13,201 nt of DNA from Planctomycetota bacterium (lineage in GTDB: Bacteria > Planctomycetota > UBA1135), in contig JALUUN010000204.1 in the NCBI GenBank assembly GCA_027021325.1, positions 1 to 13,201 of the forward strand, read 5' to 3'. Shown here piece after piece: positions 6,671 through 13,201 of this stretch. The notes under the pieces were generated by a model, which was given only the letters and a program-made list of their open reading frames with translations, was not told the origin of the DNA and ran no database searches. The translations under genes were made by a program, and so were the position numbers. Positions within the stretch are counted from its first letter, which is position 1, and each line of letters begins with the position of its first letter.

Positions 6671-8076
6671 TCCTCCTCCTCCGCGGCGGCCGCCCCTTCC
6701 TGTTCCTCGCCTTCGGCGTAGCCGAGCTGATCCAGGTCGGCCTCGCGCTTCGGCCGCGGCAGGCGCAGGCCGCGGTAGCGCCGGTCCTCTTCGCGCCGCG
6801 CCTGTTTCCAGGCGTCGAAGCGGGCGAAGAGCTCCTGGAAGCGCTCCTCGCCGCCGGGTTCCTGGAGGAGGTTTCGCTCCTCCAGGGGGTCGCTTCGACG
6901 GTCGTAGAGATGGCGCTCCACGGGGCCCTGCCGGGTCCGCCGGTAGCCGATCTTCCAGCCGTCCGCGAACTCGACGGCCTCCCAGCTGGCGTGCTTGCCG
7001 AGGCGCCAGCGATCCGCCCCCTCCCAGGCTTCTCCGCGCAGAAGGGGGAGGAGGCTCAGGCCTTCGACCCCGTCGGGGACCTCCAGCTCCAGGGCCTCGA
7101 GGATGGTCGGCAGGAGGTCGATGGACTGGACCCGTTCGCCGTAGTCCCCGGCCCAGCGGCCGCCGGGGAAGCGGACCAGGAAGGGCACCTGCAGCTGCTC
7201 CCCCCAGGCGCGCACGTGCCCGACGAAGTCGTGCTCACCCAGGCTCTCGCCGTGGTCGCTCGTGAAGACCAGGATCGAGCGGTCATAGAGCCCGCGTCTG
7301 CGCAGGCCGTCGAAGAACTCTCCGAGGCGGCGGTCCGCCTCCTCCACCTCGGCGAGGTAGAGGCGCCGCAGCCGGTCGCGCCCGGCCTCGTCCAGGAGGC
7401 CGCGGCGGAGGGCCTCCTGGAAGTCCTCCACTCCGCACAGGTCCTCGAAGTCGAGGGGGCCCTCGCCCGGCGCCCTCGCCCGGCGCAGGTCCTCGGGCGG
7501 CCAGTAGGGGCAGTGCGGGTCGTAGCCGTGGAGGAAGAGGAAGAAGGGCCGGCCCTCGTGCTCGTCGATCCAGCTCAGGGCGGCGGGGACCGCCTCGCGG
7601 AACATGCCCAGGGTCACCCCCGGCTGGGCCCGGTGCCAGGAGTCGAAGCCGGTACCGAAACCGTAGGCCTCACGCAGGTAGCCGCCGCCGATGATGCCGC
7701 CGGTGGCATAGCCGGCGGCGTGGAGCACCGAAGCCAGGTTGAAGGCCGGCTCGACGGCGAGTCCGTTCGAGTAGAGGCCGTGGCGGTGGACATGCTGGCC
7801 GGTGAGGAGGCTGCGGTGCGCGGGGCCGGTACCGGTGGAGGCAGACCAGCAGTCGTGGAAGCGCGCCGCCTCGCGGGCGAAGGCGTCGAGGTGGGGGGTG
7901 GTCGTCCAGGGCGGCTCGCCGGTCCAGCTCAGGGCGTCGGCCCGGCAGGTGTCCAGGCTGATGAGGATGACGGGCACCTCGCTCCGGCGGAGGCCGAAGG
8001 CCTCCAGGGGCTCGTCGCCGCCGCAGGCGCCGAAGGCGGCGAGGAACCAGACGGCGGCGGGCAGGCGGAGGTTCAT
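6667..8076 (-). CDS. Sulfatase-like lipoprotein (alkaline phosphatase superfamily), Thr at the nucleophile site
   Basis: A 469-residue exported hydrolase of the sulfatase/alkaline phosphatase fold. The N-terminus (MNLRLPAAVWFLAAFGAC) reads as a signal peptide with a lipobox-like end at C18, followed by GGDE. The N-terminal metal site is ILISLDTCRADAL (D42), and the second metal site is FTSDHGESLGEHDFVGH (D274, H275). The signature segment TGPAHRSLLTG (83-93) aligns with C/S-x-P-x-R-x4-TG but has Thr83 in place of the Cys or Ser converted to formylglycine, and His87 in place of Arg. So it is annotated by fold as a sulfatase but is more likely a phosphatase, phosphodiesterase or phosphotransferase. 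HGYDPHCPYWPP (183-194) is also typical of the fold. The C-terminus ends in an Ala/Glu tail. The start overlaps the upstream helicase stop (ATGA), with GGAG just upstream. Confidence 0.9.
   Translation of the reverse strand: MNLRLPAAVWFLAAFGACGGDEPLEAFGLRRSEVPVILISLDTCRADALSWTGEPPWTTTPHLDAFAREAARFHDCWSASTGTGPAHRSLLTGQHVHRHGLYSNGLAVEPAFNLASVLHAAGYATGGIIGGGYLREAYGFGTGFDSWHRAQPGVTLGMFREAVPAALSWIDEHEGRPFFLFLHGYDPHCPYWPPEDLRRARAPGEGPLDFEDLCGVEDFQEALRRGLLDEAGRDRLRRLYLAEVEEADRRLGEFFDGLRRRGLYDRSILVFTSDHGESLGEHDFVGHVRAWGEQLQVPFLVRFPGGRWAGDYGERVQSIDLLPTILEALELEVPDGVEGLSLLPLLRGEAWEGADRWRLGKHASWEAVEFADGWKIGYRRTRQGPVERHLYDRRSDPLEERNLLQEPGGEERFQELFARFDAWKQARREEDRRYRGLRLPRPKREADLDQLGYAEGEEQEGAAAAEEEE
6671..6682 (-). 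promoter_or_regulatory. Shine-Dalgarno embedded in the poly-Glu codons of the upstream gene
   Basis: On the minus strand the run GGAGGAGGAGGA directly precedes the ATG at 6670. GGAGG at 6682-6678 leaves an ideal 7-base spacer. The same bases encode the EEEE tail of the sulfatase-like protein. Confidence 0.7.
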
Positions 8077-11000
8077 GGCTCTCCGGGGCGGCCGGAAGCA
8101 TAGTCGCGCAGACCGGGGCGGCTGGCGCGGAATCCGCCGCCCAGACCGCGGCGTTCCAGTTCGGCGCCGAGCCGCATGTGGGCGAAGGCCTTGCGGAAGC
8201 AGGTGTCGGTGTCGGCGACCAGGATCTCGGGGCGGTCGAACTCTTCTTCGCCGCCGGGAAGCTCCTCCAGGAAGGCGCCGTGACGCTTCTCCAGGACACG
8301 GCGGTCCAGGATCAGGACCACGCCGCGGTCCTCGGTGCTGCGCAGCAGCCGTCCGCAGCCCTGGCGGAACATGGCCAGGGCCCGCGGCAGGTAGATGCGG
8401 TTGCGGTGGGGGCCGAAACCCATGCGCGCGCGCTGGGCGTGGAGGTAGTCGTCCAGAGGGCCGTAGGGGAGCTTGGTGACGACCACGTACTCGCAGGTCT
8501 CCCCCGGGAAGTCCACGCCGTACCAGAAGGTGTCCACGCCCAGGAGCACGCTCTCCTTCTGCACCCGGAAGCGCTCCAGGATCGCCTCCTTGCCGAGACC
8601 GGGCATGCCCTGCCAGAGGAGCGGGATGCCGCGGGCGGCGAAGGGCCGGTCCAGGCGCTCGGCGACGCGGCGCAGGATCTGGCGGTTTGTGAACAGACCG
8701 AGGATCCGGCCGTGGGTGCGCTCGCCGAGAAACAGGAGCACGTCCTCCACGTAGTCCAGCCAGGCCTCGGCCCCCGGCCCCCGGGGCTGGTAGGGCGGCG
8801 CGTCCTGGGGCACGCAGACCAGGGCCGCCCGCGGATCGAAGGTCGGCGGCCCCTGGAACTCCAGGACCCGGCGCCCCTCGGGTGCCAGGGTCTCCTCCTC
8901 GAGGATGTCGAGGCCGAGGTAGCCCTTCATGGCGCGGAAGCCGCCGCCGACCCGGGCCGTGGCGCTGACCAGGACCGCGCTGCGCAGGCCGGGATACAGG
9001 GTCTCGCCCAGCCACTGCTGGGGCAGCAGCCACTTCAGGGCCAGGAGCGGACGGGTGCGGCGGTCGAAGACCGCGTCGTAGTGGAGGTCCTCGCTGAAGT
9101 CGGCCTGGCCGCTCTCGCCGCCGAGCCACAGGTGCAGGCCCTCGCGCCAGTGCGCCAGGAGGTCGAGGGGCCGGCGCAGGGACCAGCGCAGGCGCCGTGC
9201 CTCACGCTGGGCCAGCCCGCCGAGTTCCTCGATGGCGGTGCGCAGCGAGCCGTCCAGGCGGTCCACGGCGTCGCGCAGTTCCCCGAGGCTCGTGGCCAGG
9301 GCCTCGCCACGACCGGACTCCAGGTAGTCGCGGAGGAGGAAGGCGCGCTCCTCGGGACTCAGTTCGCCGCCGGCCTCGAGGCGGTAGCGCCGGTAGTCGC
9401 GCAGGTCGCGGGCGCAGGCCAGGGCCGCCTGCTCCAGGGCCCGGGCCGCTCCGGGGGCTTCGGCCGCGGCCTCGCGCAGGCGTTCGCTGCCGTCCCCCGC
9501 CGGCAGGCGGCCGACGAAGCGGTGCAGCCGGGCCAGGGCCCCGGGCAGCGCGCCCCGGCCCTGGAGGAGCTCCCGCGGCAGCGCCACGGCCTCGTCGAGT
9601 TCGATGTCGAAGGAGCGGACCGAGACCGTGACCTCATGGAGATGGTCGCATTCGTCGAAGATCACATGGCCGTGGGCCTCGGGCTGGATCAAGACGAAGG
9701 CGTGGTTCGTGACCACCAGGTGGGATCGTTCGGCGCGCAGACTGCGGACCCCGGCGGCGCAGCGGAACAGGCCGCGCCCCTCGCAGCAGCGCGGCAGGCT
9801 GCGCACCTGGTCGGTCATGGCGCGGAGGCGGCGCAGGGCGCGGCGGTCCGGTCCGGCCGGCAGACCGGCGTCGAGGGGCAGGGCATCCAGATCGCCCGTC
9901 GGGTCCTCGGCCCAGTGCAGAGCGAGGCGCATCCAGGCGGCGCGTTCCAGGAGGCCGCCCTGTCCGGGCTGCGGTGCGGCCTCGCGGATGGCGCGGCCGC
10001 AGACGTAGTTCGAGCGGCCCTTCAGGAGGCTGACCCGCGGCAGGCGGGCAGCGGGCAGACCGGCCTCGCGCAGGAGGCGCAGGGCGCGGGGCACCTCACG
10101 GTAGAAGGCCTGCTCCTGGAGGGCCCGGGTGTAGGTGCTCAAGGCGACCCGGGTCTCCCAGGCCGCGGCCCAGAGGAGGGCCGGTGCCAGGTAGCCCAGG
10201 GTCTTGCCCGTTCCCGTGGGGGCGTCGGCGATGAGGTAGCCGGGCTCGGCCAGGGCCGTCTCCACGGCCCGCGCCAGGGCCCGCTGGCCGGGGCGCTCCG
10301 CGGAGCGCCCGCCGCCTCCCTCGCGGGCGAAGGAGCGGGGCAGGAGATCGAAGAAGGTCTCGAGGATCCGCTCCTCCTCCGGTGGCAGGGGGAAGGGGCC
10401 ATCGTCCTCGCGCCGCACCGGCAGGGGATCCAGATCGGAGAACTCGCGCCGGTAGTCGCGCAGGAAGCGCGGCTCCAGGTCCTCCAGGAGGCGCTCGGGC
10501 TCCAGGGGCGCCTCCGCCAGGTCCTCCTCGAACAGGCCGTCGGCGAGGGGAGCCTCCTCGAAGAGACTGCTGTCCGGGCCGCCGGCCCAGCGCGAGGGCC
10601 GGTCGAGGAGGCTGCGGACCTCCTCCAGCCATTCCCAGGCCGGGCTGTCCCCGTCCCGGGCCAGGACCAGCATCTCCTCCAGGCTTCGGGCGACGAGCTG
10701 GCGCAGGGGCGCGGGACGCTGGAAGTGGCGTCGGACCAGGGCCTCGGTGAGATCGCGGAGATCGGCGCAGCCGAGGCGCGGCTCCTTCGGCCGGCGTCCG
10801 GTCCAGGCCTCCAGGAGTTCGGCCGGATCCTGGGGCTGGCGGCCGGGGTGGAGGAAGGCCAGGAGATCCCGGAGATCCAGCAGCCGGGGCCGGGGCCGTT
10901 CCGGTGCGTAGCGGCGGAAGGCCGCCTCCAGGGAACGGGCTCCGTCGAGGAGGATCAGGGGCCGGCCGGCGAGGGCCTCCAGCAGTCCCGGCAGGAGCTC

Positions 11001-11228
11001 GGCGGCCGGAGGCGGGTCGGCGGCGCCGGCCTCCAGCCCGAGCTCGCGCAGGCGGCGGCGGCCCAGGGCATGGAGTCCTCCGGGATCCAGGAGCACGGGC
11101 TCCACCAGGACCTGCGGCGCGTCTTCCTCCGGGAAGGCGGCCGCCTCGAGGAAACAGGGCGCCTCGGACGCCTCCAGCACCCCGGCGAAGGAAGCCACGA
11201 CGAAGACCGGGTCGCTGGCGGCGTTCAT
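8073..11228 (-). CDS. DinG-family ATP-dependent helicase with a degenerate N-terminal exonuclease-like region
   Basis: An XPD/DinG-type superfamily 2 helicase of 1051 residues. Walker A is DAPTGTGKT (335-343), preceded by the Q-motif-like ERPGQRALARAV. Candidate Fe-S cysteines are C410 (NYVC), C481, C482 and C490 (CCEGRGLFRC), followed by the usual LVVTNHAFVL. Motif II is DECDH (525-529) instead of DEAH. Motif VI is FRQGCGRLLRS (954-964), followed by VVLILDRR. Residues 1 to about 165 have the length and strand pattern of the DnaQ-like exonuclease domain found in some DinG proteins, but the acidic active-site residues are not where expected. An acidic linker of about 130 residues precedes the helicase. 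I chose the ATG at 11228; a GTG codon immediately before it (11231) is an equal alternative, and no strong Shine-Dalgarno decides. It is the first gene of a coupled four-gene operon. Confidence 0.88.
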   Translation of the reverse strand: MNAASDPVFVVASFAGVLEASEAPCFLEAAAFPEEDAPQVLVEPVLLDPGGLHALGRRRLRELGLEAGAADPPPAAELLPGLLEALAGRPLILLDGARSLEAAFRRYAPERPRPRLLDLRDLLAFLHPGRQPQDPAELLEAWTGRRPKEPRLGCADLRDLTEALVRRHFQRPAPLRQLVARSLEEMLVLARDGDSPAWEWLEEVRSLLDRPSRWAGGPDSSLFEEAPLADGLFEEDLAEAPLEPERLLEDLEPRFLRDYRREFSDLDPLPVRREDDGPFPLPPEEERILETFFDLLPRSFAREGGGGRSAERPGQRALARAVETALAEPGYLIADAPTGTGKTLGYLAPALLWAAAWETRVALSTYTRALQEQAFYREVPRALRLLREAGLPAARLPRVSLLKGRSNYVCGRAIREAAPQPGQGGLLERAAWMRLALHWAEDPTGDLDALPLDAGLPAGPDRRALRRLRAMTDQVRSLPRCCEGRGLFRCAAGVRSLRAERSHLVVTNHAFVLIQPEAHGHVIFDECDHLHEVTVSVRSFDIELDEAVALPRELLQGRGALPGALARLHRFVGRLPAGDGSERLREAAAEAPGAARALEQAALACARDLRDYRRYRLEAGGELSPEERAFLLRDYLESGRGEALATSLGELRDAVDRLDGSLRTAIEELGGLAQREARRLRWSLRRPLDLLAHWREGLHLWLGGESGQADFSEDLHYDAVFDRRTRPLLALKWLLPQQWLGETLYPGLRSAVLVSATARVGGGFRAMKGYLGLDILEEETLAPEGRRVLEFQGPPTFDPRAALVCVPQDAPPYQPRGPGAEAWLDYVEDVLLFLGERTHGRILGLFTNRQILRRVAERLDRPFAARGIPLLWQGMPGLGKEAILERFRVQKESVLLGVDTFWYGVDFPGETCEYVVVTKLPYGPLDDYLHAQRARMGFGPHRNRIYLPRALAMFRQGCGRLLRSTEDRGVVLILDRRVLEKRHGAFLEELPGGEEEFDRPEILVADTDTCFRKAFAHMRLGAELERRGLGGGFRASRPGLRDYASGRPGEP

Positions 11229-11306
11229 CACCTGGTCAACCGGACGGAAAGCCCGTCGTTACAGGATCTTCGGGAGGAGGCCCTGGACCCTGCCCGGACC
11301 CTCCGT

Positions 11307-11335
11307 TTGTGCCCGGCCCGGGGAGCCCGGATAAT
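11307..11335 (+). promoter_or_regulatory. Putative sigma-70-type promoter of the leucine dehydrogenase gene
   Basis: TTGTGC (11307-11312) and GATAAT (11330-11335) are separated by 17 bases. The -10 box matches consensus at five of six positions and the -35 box at three. Transcription starting near 11342 would give a leader of about 70 bases. The ATAATA core read on the minus strand (TATTAT) could also serve the divergent helicase operon, but I see no -35 box for it. Confidence 0.5.
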
Positions 11336-11367
11336 AACGGACCCTCCCTTCTGCCTGGATCCCTGCC

Positions 11368-11409
11368 ATGGGTGGAAGGGGAGTCTCCACCCCCGATTCA
11401 CCCGGCTGA
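11368..11409 (+). other. 13-codon upstream reading frame overlapping a leader hairpin
   Basis: The predicted leader contains ATG at 11368, open for 13 codons (MGGRGVSTPDSPG) and ending with TGA three bases before the dehydrogenase ATG, in the same frame. GGGTGGA (11370-11376) and TCCACCC (11386-11392) can form a 7-bp stem whose 9-base loop holds a purine-rich AGGGGAG. No Shine-Dalgarno precedes the small frame. It could be a coupling leader or chance. Confidence 0.25.
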
Positions 11410-11412
11410 CCC

Positions 11413-12474
11413 ATGCTCAAGATCCAGGACCTCCCCGTCGAAGGCTACGAAACCGTCCGCGAAGCCATCGACGAGGAGCGAGGGCTCCATGCCATCGTCG
11501 CGGTGCACAGCACCGTCCTCGGACCGGCCCTTGGCGGCATGCGCCTGTGGCCCTATCCGAGCCGCGAGGAGGCCCTGAACGACGTCCTGCGCCTGGCCCG
11601 GGGGATGACCTACAAGGCGGCCTGCGCCGGCCTCGACCTCGGCGGCGGGAAGTCGGTGGTCATCGCCCGGCCCGAGGACAAGACCGAGGATCTGTTCCTC
11701 GCCATGGGCGAGTTCGTGGATTCCTTCGGGGGCAGCTACATCACCGCCGAGGACGTGAACACCAAGCCCGCCGACATGGAGATCGTCGCCCGGCGCACCC
11801 AGCATGTCACCGGCCTGCAGGGGCGCAGCGGCAACCCCAGCCCCTATACCGCCCACGGCTGCTTCCTGGGTCTCCAGGCCACCCTCGAGGAGGCCTACGG
11901 CGACGCCGACATGTCCGGGAGGGTCTTCGCCATCGAGGGCGCCGGCTCGGTGGGCTCCATCTACGCCCGCAAGATTGCCGCCGAGGGCGGCCGGATCCTG
12001 GTGGCGGATATCCGCGAGGAGGCAGCGCGGCGTCTGGCCGAGGAGACCGGCGGCGAAGTGGTGGATCCCGAGGAGATCCGCTTCGCGGACTGCGACGTCT
12101 ACGCTCCCTGTGCCCTGGGCGCATCCCTCAACGACGAGACCATCCCGCGTCTGCGCTGCCGGGCGGTGGTCGGCTGCGCCAACAACCAGCTGGCCGAGGC
12201 CCGCCACGGTGCCATGCTGCGGGAACGGGGCATCCTCTATGCGCCCGACTACGTTGTGAACGCCGGCGGTCTGATCAATGTCTACAACGAACTGGGCCAG
12301 GAGTACAACGAGGCGCGGGCCCTGGCGATGATGGAGAAGATCTACCACAACCTGAAGGCGATCTTTGCCATCGCCCGTCAGGAAGGAGTGAGCACCGCCG
12401 TCGCCGCCGACCGTTTCGCCGAGCGCCGCCTGGCCGAGGCCGCGGCCCGCAGCGAGGCCGGCGAGAGCGTCTGA
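11413..12474 (+). CDS. Leucine dehydrogenase (Glu/Leu/Phe/Val dehydrogenase family)
   Basis: NAD-dependent amino acid dehydrogenase catalysing reversible oxidative deamination of a branched-chain amino acid, most likely leucine to 4-methyl-2-oxopentanoate. The N-terminal catalytic domain shows LGPALGGMRLW (36-46), GMTYK (K68), GLDLGGGK (catalytic K80) and YITAEDVNT (catalytic D114). The coenzyme domain has GAGSVG (175-180), with D198 ending the second strand, which favours NAD over NADP. YAPCALGASLNDETIP and GCANNQLAE, then YAPDYVVNAGGLINV, follow in order as in the Bacillus enzymes. The length of 353 residues is close to the usual 364. Valine or phenylalanine dehydrogenase cannot be excluded by eye. 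The ATG at 11413 is the first in frame after a TGA at 11407 and has no nearby Shine-Dalgarno. It stands alone, convergent with map and separated by seven bases. Confidence 0.92.
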   Translation: MLKIQDLPVEGYETVREAIDEERGLHAIVAVHSTVLGPALGGMRLWPYPSREEALNDVLRLARGMTYKAACAGLDLGGGKSVVIARPEDKTEDLFLAMGEFVDSFGGSYITAEDVNTKPADMEIVARRTQHVTGLQGRSGNPSPYTAHGCFLGLQATLEEAYGDADMSGRVFAIEGAGSVGSIYARKIAAEGGRILVADIREEAARRLAEETGGEVVDPEEIRFADCDVYAPCALGASLNDETIPRLRCRAVVGCANNQLAEARHGAMLRERGILYAPDYVVNAGGLINVYNELGQEYNEARALAMMEKIYHNLKAIFAIARQEGVSTAVAADRFAERRLAEAAARSEAGESV

Positions 12475-12481
12475 ACCGGCC

Positions 12482-13201
12482 TCAGGCGCGTCCTGCCTGC
12501 CGGCCGGGCCTCAGGCTCTGCGGGTCACCGCCCCCGGTCAGCACCTCGACGCCGTCCTCCAGGATGAGGAGGGTGTGCTCGTGCTGGCTGATGCGCACTC
12601 CCGGGTCGGGATCGGCCAGGGGCGGGAAGGCGAGCAGGCAGCCGGTGCGGATGAGGCGGGCCAGGGTGGACTCCAGACGCTGGCCGTGCAGGGGGCGGGG
12701 GATGCTGCGGCGCGCGAAGGGCAGTCCGTGGAGGGCCTCGATGTGACGCCAGACCTCGGGATCGATCCCCTTCCTCTTGCGCGGCGGGCGCAGGATCATG
12801 AAGACCTCGGCCCGGCCCTGCTCGTGGACGGTGCCGGCGCCGTCGGTGGCGAAGGGCTCCACGGCGACGACCATGCCCGGCAGGAGTTCCCGGTCACCGT
12901 GCCGGTCCGGCGTCGGCGGCACCTGGGGTGCCGTGTGCACCTGCCAGCGGTCCAGACCGTGGCCGGTGAGGTTGTAGACCGGGCGGAAGCCGGTGGCGGC
13001 GATGGCCTGCTCGATGGCGGCGCTGACCCGGCTCACGCGCACCCCCGGTCCGGCAGCGGCGATGGCCGCCTGCAGGGCCTTCAGGGAGGCGTCGCGCAGG
13101 CGCTCCAGGCGCGGTTCCCGGCCGAGATAGACGGTCTGGGCCGTGTCCGCGATCCAGCCGTCCACCTCGACGCCGACGTCGATCTTGACCATGTCGCCTT
13201 C
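12482..13201 (-). CDS. map: Type II (archaeal/eukaryotic-type) methionine aminopeptidase, N-terminus beyond the window
   Basis: Removes the initiator methionine from nascent proteins; a cytosolic two-metal peptidase. 239 residues are visible, open to the window edge. Numbering from the first visible codon, metal ligands are D8 (KIDVG), D19 (IADTAQT), H81 (NLTGHGLDR), E115 (VEPFATDGAG) and E208 (QHEHT). H89 (QVHTAP) matches the conserved second histidine. VEPFAT and QHEHT are separated by about 90 residues containing KGIDPEVWRHIE and GLPFARRSI; this is the helical insert that defines type II enzymes, and the overall pattern follows the Pyrococcus enzyme closely. Bacterial type I enzymes have no such insert. 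About 60-80 N-terminal residues, including the first active-site His, are missing only because of the window edge. It is convergent with the leucine dehydrogenase gene. Confidence 0.9.
   Translation of the reverse strand, partial: EGDMVKIDVGVEVDGWIADTAQTVYLGREPRLERLRDASLKALQAAIAAAGPGVRVSRVSAAIEQAIAATGFRPVYNLTGHGLDRWQVHTAPQVPPTPDRHGDRELLPGMVVAVEPFATDGAGTVHEQGRAEVFMILRPPRKRKGIDPEVWRHIEALHGLPFARRSIPRPLHGQRLESTLARLIRTGCLLAFPPLADPDPGVRISQHEHTLLILEDGVEVLTGGGDPQSLRPGRQAGRA

Noticed and set aside
5400..11228. The helicase, hydrolase and methyltransferase cluster as an anti-phage defence system
   Set aside because: The hydrolase has a lipoprotein signal and is exported, the methyltransferase has a small-molecule-type fold without DNA-methylase motifs, and there is no toxin, sensor or mobile context. 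The gene order alone does not support defence.
11241..11258. Small GACGG/CCGTC hairpin in the helicase leader as a regulatory element
   Set aside because: Only a 5-bp stem; easily expected by chance at this GC content.
2521..11330. CCCGGG motifs in all three promoter-like gaps as a shared operator
   Set aside because: CCCGGG also occurs often inside genes here (for example near 81, 136 and 6003), as expected from the base composition.
12478..12516. 10-bp direct repeat GGCCTCAGGC (12478-12487 and 12507-12516) and a weak CAGGC/GCCTG stem at the dehydrogenase-map junction
   Set aside because: Short, partly coding and without a T-run; not enough to call a terminator or attachment site.
8178..12746. 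A plus-strand frame open for about 1,500 codons across the helicase, the leucine dehydrogenase and the end of map
   Set aside because: It runs antisense to well-supported genes, is low-complexity (Gln/Gly/Ala/Arg-rich) and shows no domain. Such open frames are expected opposite GC-rich coding DNA.
1..13201. tRNA or rRNA genes, insertion sequences, CRISPR arrays
   Set aside because: No cloverleaf, terminal inverted repeats with a transposase, or regularly spaced repeats were seen. There is no gene-free stretch over 300 bases.

Overview
The window is about 13.2 kb of very GC-rich DNA with short gaps between genes, overlapping ATGA junctions and no mobile elements, RNA genes or CRISPR arrays that I can see. 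The gene set is bacterial: folate and MEP-pathway enzymes, RsgA, a SpoU methyltransferase, RarA, a DinG-type helicase and two predicted lipoproteins. The phylum cannot be fixed from the sequence. The long plant/cyanobacterial-type IspH, a type II methionine aminopeptidase and a leucine dehydrogenase suggest a GC-rich, envelope-bearing lineage outside the best-studied groups; Acidobacteriota or another deep phylum is a guess only.

Layout. Positions 1-1541 (+) hold the 3' end of folC overlapping ispH. Convergent to this is rsgA (1552-2520, -). rsgA is divergent from a SpoU/TrmH rRNA methyltransferase gene (2577-3377, +), which overlaps rarA (3374-4729, +) by four bases. A short gap leads to a Trp/Asp-rich lipoprotein of unknown family (4805-5389, +). 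Convergent to it is a tight minus-strand operon read from 11228 down to 5400: a large DinG-family helicase, a sulfatase-like (alkaline phosphatase superfamily) lipoprotein, a degenerate methyltransferase-like protein and a canonical class I SAM methyltransferase, each joined by a 4-base ATGA overlap. A 184-bp divergent gap then precedes leucine dehydrogenase (11413-12474, +), which converges on a methionine aminopeptidase gene (12482 to the window edge, -).

Functionally this is mostly a housekeeping region: isoprenoid and folate supply, ribosome assembly and rRNA modification, replication-fork repair, protein N-terminal processing and branched-chain amino acid metabolism. I do not see a complete new system. 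The points most worth a second look are: a mirrored pair of TAGAAT -10 elements placed so that rsgA and the SpoU gene would be transcribed with little or no 5' leader; the archaeal/eukaryotic-type methionine aminopeptidase; a DinG whose N-terminal exonuclease-like region appears to have lost its catalytic residues; a sulfatase-like lipoprotein with Thr at the nucleophile site; an active/degenerate methyltransferase pair; and a 27-bp perfect palindrome at the end of a convergent gene pair.
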